Source: Bacteroidales bacterium
GTDB lineage: Bacteria > Bacteroidota > Bacteroidia > Bacteroidales > UBA932
Length of the DNA stretch: 64,000 bases
Assembly: GCA_017447815.1 (NCBI GenBank)
Contig: JAFSMS010000107.1
Location: forward strand, 1 to 64,000
Direction of reading: 5' to 3'
Positions 63,447 through 64,000 of the stretch are shown here, in pieces; positions within the stretch are counted from its first letter, which is position 1; each line of letters starts with the position of its first letter. The notes beneath the pieces were generated by a model that searched no databases, was not told where the DNA came from, and worked only from the letters and a program-made list of their open reading frames with translations. A program made the position numbers and the translations under genes.

Positions 63447-64000
63447 AAAATGGACAGATTCCCTTCCTTCCCTCCTGGAGGATTACGAGGAAGTGGCGCC
63501 GGAAGGGCTGTGGGACGCAGTCCAGACCGGTCTTGCCCCCAAAAAGCGCCTTGCCGCGGGGTGGTGGTATGTGGCCGGCGGCCTGCTGGCTGCCGCGGCG
63601 GTGATGCTGGCCGTGTTCCTTTGGAAGCCCCGGCAAGAGGATTCCGTCTCCGTCGTCCCCGGAGACGCCCTCGTCCAGGCCGATGAAACTCAGCTCCCGG
63701 CCGATGAACCCATGCCGCCGGCCGAGGTGGCCCCGGCCGCGCCGCGACAGGTGACGGTGCCGCAAAAGATGACGGTGCCGCGGCAGACGCAAAATCGGCC
63801 CGAAACGCAGCCGCCGTGCAACCAAGGTGCCCCGGCAGACGCAGAATCGGCCCAAAACGCAGCCGTCGCGCACCCCGAGGCCGCACAACCCGCCGGCCCG
63901 TCCGCCGAACAGCCGGAGACGGAGGACCTGCCTTTCGAAGCGGTTCCCCTCGCGCGGAAAAAGAAGGCGGGCCGCGTGGCGGTGCAGTTTTCGTCCGGCG
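63439..64000 (+). CDS. Putative anti-sigma/membrane-anchored protein, partial
   Basis: The first 187 codons, open to the window end. An acidic cytoplasmic N-terminus (MSKKWTDSLPSLLEDYEEVA, about 1-40) is followed by one membrane helix (about 43-63, WWYVAGGLLAAAAVMLAVFL). A long Ala/Pro/Gln-rich periplasmic stretch follows. Position just after an ECF sigma factor, with an 8-bp overlap, and the topology suggest an anti-sigma factor; in Bacteroidetes such proteins often continue into an outer-membrane-type barrel, which cannot be checked here. A 52-bp imperfect direct repeat (63781 and 63833) changes frame between copies. Confidence 0.72.
   Translation, partial: MSKKWTDSLPSLLEDYEEVAPEGLWDAVQTGLAPKKRLAAGWWYVAGGLLAAAAVMLAVFLWKPRQEDSVSVVPGDALVQADETQLPADEPMPPAEVAPAAPRQVTVPQKMTVPRQTQNRPETQPPCNQGAPADAESAQNAAVAHPEAAQPAGPSAEQPETEDLPFEAVPLARKKKAGRVAVQFSSG

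Noticed and set aside
1..64000. tRNA or rRNA genes, prophage, integrase, toxin-antitoxin or restriction systems
   Set aside because: No sequence resembling these was seen; intergenic regions are short and are explained by promoters, terminators and the repeat families.

Overview
The window looks like a chromosomal segment from a high-GC member of the Bacteroidales (Bacteroidota). Evidence: a SusC/SusD pair, a TonB receptor-DUF4249-MG2 operon, lipoproteins with LxxC lipoboxes, S46 and S8 peptidases, fumarate reductase of the Bacteroidetes type, promoters of the TAnnTTTG (-7) form, and almost no Shine-Dalgarno sequences. Coding sequence strongly prefers C-ending codons. The family cannot be fixed from this window. 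No tRNA, rRNA, CRISPR array, prophage or transposase was seen.

Layout. 1-18994: all nine genes run leftward: a peptide/protein-uptake locus (SusC, SusD, a surface lipoprotein, an S8 subtilisin lipoprotein cut by the window start), a second outer-membrane operon (TonB receptor, DUF4249 lipoprotein, MG2/plug-like protein), fumarate reductase frdAB without a cytochrome subunit, and ruvB. 18995-19262 is AT-rich and holds a cluster of DnaA-box-like sites, and gene direction switches here, so it is a candidate replication origin. 19253-29821 runs rightward: mfd, coaX, an outer-membrane protein, a TPR protein, lptC, a PpiD-like foldase and ychF, i.e. repair, CoA synthesis and envelope assembly. 30028-45564 is mixed housekeeping: an endonuclease/exonuclease/phosphatase protein, a DUF4230-like protein, galK, a CpXC protein, an EF-G2-type elongation factor, a CPBP protease, rnhB, a D-lactate-type dehydrogenase, a nucleoside hydrolase, a DPP7-like peptidase and an Mrp ATPase. 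45672-54087 runs leftward: a beta-propeller lipoprotein, a YfhO membrane protein, a glycosyltransferase and mutS. 54141-64000 holds an NSS transporter, thyA-folA, galM, a large protease-like/propeller/barrel protein, a thioredoxin-like lipoprotein, a NigD-like lipoprotein, and an ECF sigma factor with a putative membrane anti-sigma protein cut by the window end.

The most unusual content is in the repeats. Three non-coding families are scattered among the housekeeping genes: (a) a palindromic element with core TGTCATTCTGA...GAAG, found in frame inside mfd and yfhO, directly before the start codons of ychF and folA, and at the convergent end of two genes; (b) three 107-bp inverted-repeat elements at the 3' ends of ychF, the S46 peptidase and mrp, two of them bracketing mrp; (c) a 51-bp tandem repeat rich in GTGCAC palindromes, about nine units before rnhB and two units before galM. 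Several promoters also sit so close to the start codon that leaderless mRNAs are likely.
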